Below are positions 36,013-37,323 of a DNA stretch of 37,323 nt, piece by piece. A program made the translations under genes and the position numbers. The first letter of the stretch is position 1, and each line of letters opens with the position of its first letter. Origin of the DNA: Clostridiales bacterium (GTDB taxonomy: Bacteria > Bacillota > Clostridia > Christensenellales > Pumilibacteraceae); the NCBI GenBank assembly GCA_015055705.1, contig SVHR01000003.1, forward strand, positions 1 through 37,323. The letters are read 5' to 3'. The notes beneath the pieces were generated by a model, which did no database searches, was not told where the DNA came from, and saw only the letters and a program-made list of their open reading frames with translations.

Positions 36013-37323
36013 ATGAAAAGAAAGAATTTAAGAATGAGATTAGCCTCTCTTGCTGTATTCCTTCTTATCGGCGTGATGGGTGTAACCGGCGTTGCATCGT
36101 CATACCTTGGAAATACTGCAAGCAATACGGTTATTCCTACGAATTCTGCTATCACAGCGTCTACCAATTCGGATTTTGACCTTTCGACCGTTATCAACAA
36201 GGATATCGTAATCGAAAGCGCGGCAAAAATCGGCGACAACGAAACCGTTGGTCTTATCGTCGAGCTCGAGGGAGAAACTCTCGTTGATATGTACGCTGCC
36301 GATCCGATGGGTTACGCTACGTTCCAGGAATACCGTTTGTCTAAAGAGGGTAAGGCGGCAGCTCAAGCTCTTATAAACAAGCAAAACGCTGTTTATAATA
36401 AGATTGCGCGCCAGGCTGACGTGGAGCTTAAATATAACTACGTTAATGCCATGAACGGTTTTGCTATCGATTTCACCTACGGTGATCGCGATCTTATTAC
36501 TAAGATTGCAAAAAAGGCGAACGTTGTAAGCACGCAGATCAGCGAGCGTTACCTTCAGCCCGAGACCACCGTTGTAACCAACGAGGTTGCTGCTCACGAA
36601 ACGGGTATTTTCGATTCTGCTTACGCTATCGAGCAGGGCATTGCCGGTCAGGGTCAGGTTGTTGCAATTCTTGACACGGGTCTTGACTGGGAACACGTTG
36701 CTTTCCAACCCGACCACGAGCTTTTTGATTTGGAGCACAATACGCTTAAGTTCACCAAGGATACCGTTGCTGCGGTTATTGATGATCTTTCGGCGTCTAA
36801 GACGTTTATCGAAAACCTTACCGTTAACGAGGTTTACCGTAACGAGAAGGTTCCTTACGTATTCGACTATGCAGACTACGATCCCGAGGTTAACACTCAC
36901 GTAGAGAACTCGCACGGTACTCACGTAGCAGGTATCGTTGCAGGTCACAGCGATGATCCGTTCCAGGATAAAAACGGCAACGGCGAGTTCGACCGCGACG
37001 CAACCGGCGAGGACGACGAGCATTATTACGACGACAAGGGAGAGGTTATTACCGGTATCACCGGTGTCGCTCCCATGGCTCAGCTTGCTATCTTCAAGGT
37101 ATTCCCGGACGGAACCGGCGGTGCAGAAAGCTATGCAATGCTTGGCGCGGTAGAGGACTGTATCACCCTTGGCGTTGACGTTATCAACATGAGCTTGGGC
37201 GGCGATTGCGGCTTCCAAGACGAAACCTACGGCAAGGACAGCGTGTTCAGCGTTTACAAGCGTCTTGAGCAGGTTGGTATTTCGCTTGTTGTTGCGGCAG
37301 GTTTCGTCTTGGAAGCCGCAATC
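36013..37323 (+). CDS. Secreted S8-family subtilisin-like serine protease, truncated by window end (absent from ORF track)
   Basis: Open frame of 437 codons with no stop: MKRKNLRMRLASLAVFLLIGVMGVTGVASS signal peptide, VVAILDTGLDWEHVAF (Asp), SHGTHVAGIVAGH (His), ITGVAPMAQLAIFKVF, VDVINMSLGG. Confidence 0.94.
   Translation, partial: MKRKNLRMRLASLAVFLLIGVMGVTGVASSYLGNTASNTVIPTNSAITASTNSDFDLSTVINKDIVIESAAKIGDNETVGLIVELEGETLVDMYAADPMGYATFQEYRLSKEGKAAAQALINKQNAVYNKIARQADVELKYNYVNAMNGFAIDFTYGDRDLITKIAKKANVVSTQISERYLQPETTVVTNEVAAHETGIFDSAYAIEQGIAGQGQVVAILDTGLDWEHVAFQPDHELFDLEHNTLKFTKDTVAAVIDDLSASKTFIENLTVNEVYRNEKVPYVFDYADYDPEVNTHVENSHGTHVAGIVAGHSDDPFQDKNGNGEFDRDATGEDDEHYYDDKGEVITGITGVAPMAQLAIFKVFPDGTGGAESYAMLGAVEDCITLGVDVINMSLGGDCGFQDETYGKDSVFSVYKRLEQVGISLVVAAGFVLEAAI

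Noticed and set aside
36100-37218. 372-aa minus ORF
   Set aside because: Antisense shadow of the S8 subtilase, which has a signal peptide and catalytic motifs on the plus strand.

Overview
The window looks like one contig from an uncultured Firmicutes/Clostridia-type bacterium; the lineage is inferred from gene content only. Directly readable content includes: a TrkA/TrkH potassium uptake pair; a large ferritin-like protein; parB with two near-consensus parS sites and a DnaA-box cluster (candidate oriC-proximal region, no parA in the window); an AlbA_2-type ATP-binding regulator; an alpha/beta hydrolase; a MATE exporter; an AT-rich segment with an XRE regulator, a frameshifted SLOG-type gene and an AAA/DUF4143 ATPase; an SPFH protein; a tRNA-Ser(TGA) beside a 128-bp tandem duplication; an MscS channel overlapping a membrane-anchored Ig/FN3-like gene; adenine deaminase; a thioredoxin-reductase-like protein; an HD hydrolase/DUF1295/cREC operon; a complete glycogen operon (glgB-glgC-glgD-glgA-glgP-GH13); and a truncated S8 subtilase that the ORF track omits because it runs off the edge. 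The most unusual signals are (1) a dispersed intergenic repeat family built from mini-hairpins with 3-nt loops, (2) a GTGAAGTT/hairpin array at the left end, (3) the parS / inverted repeat / DnaA-box region, and (4) a 25-nt exact inverted copy at the right edge that breaks the subtilase motif and is probably an assembly fold-back. All calls come from reading the sequence; no database or folding search was run.
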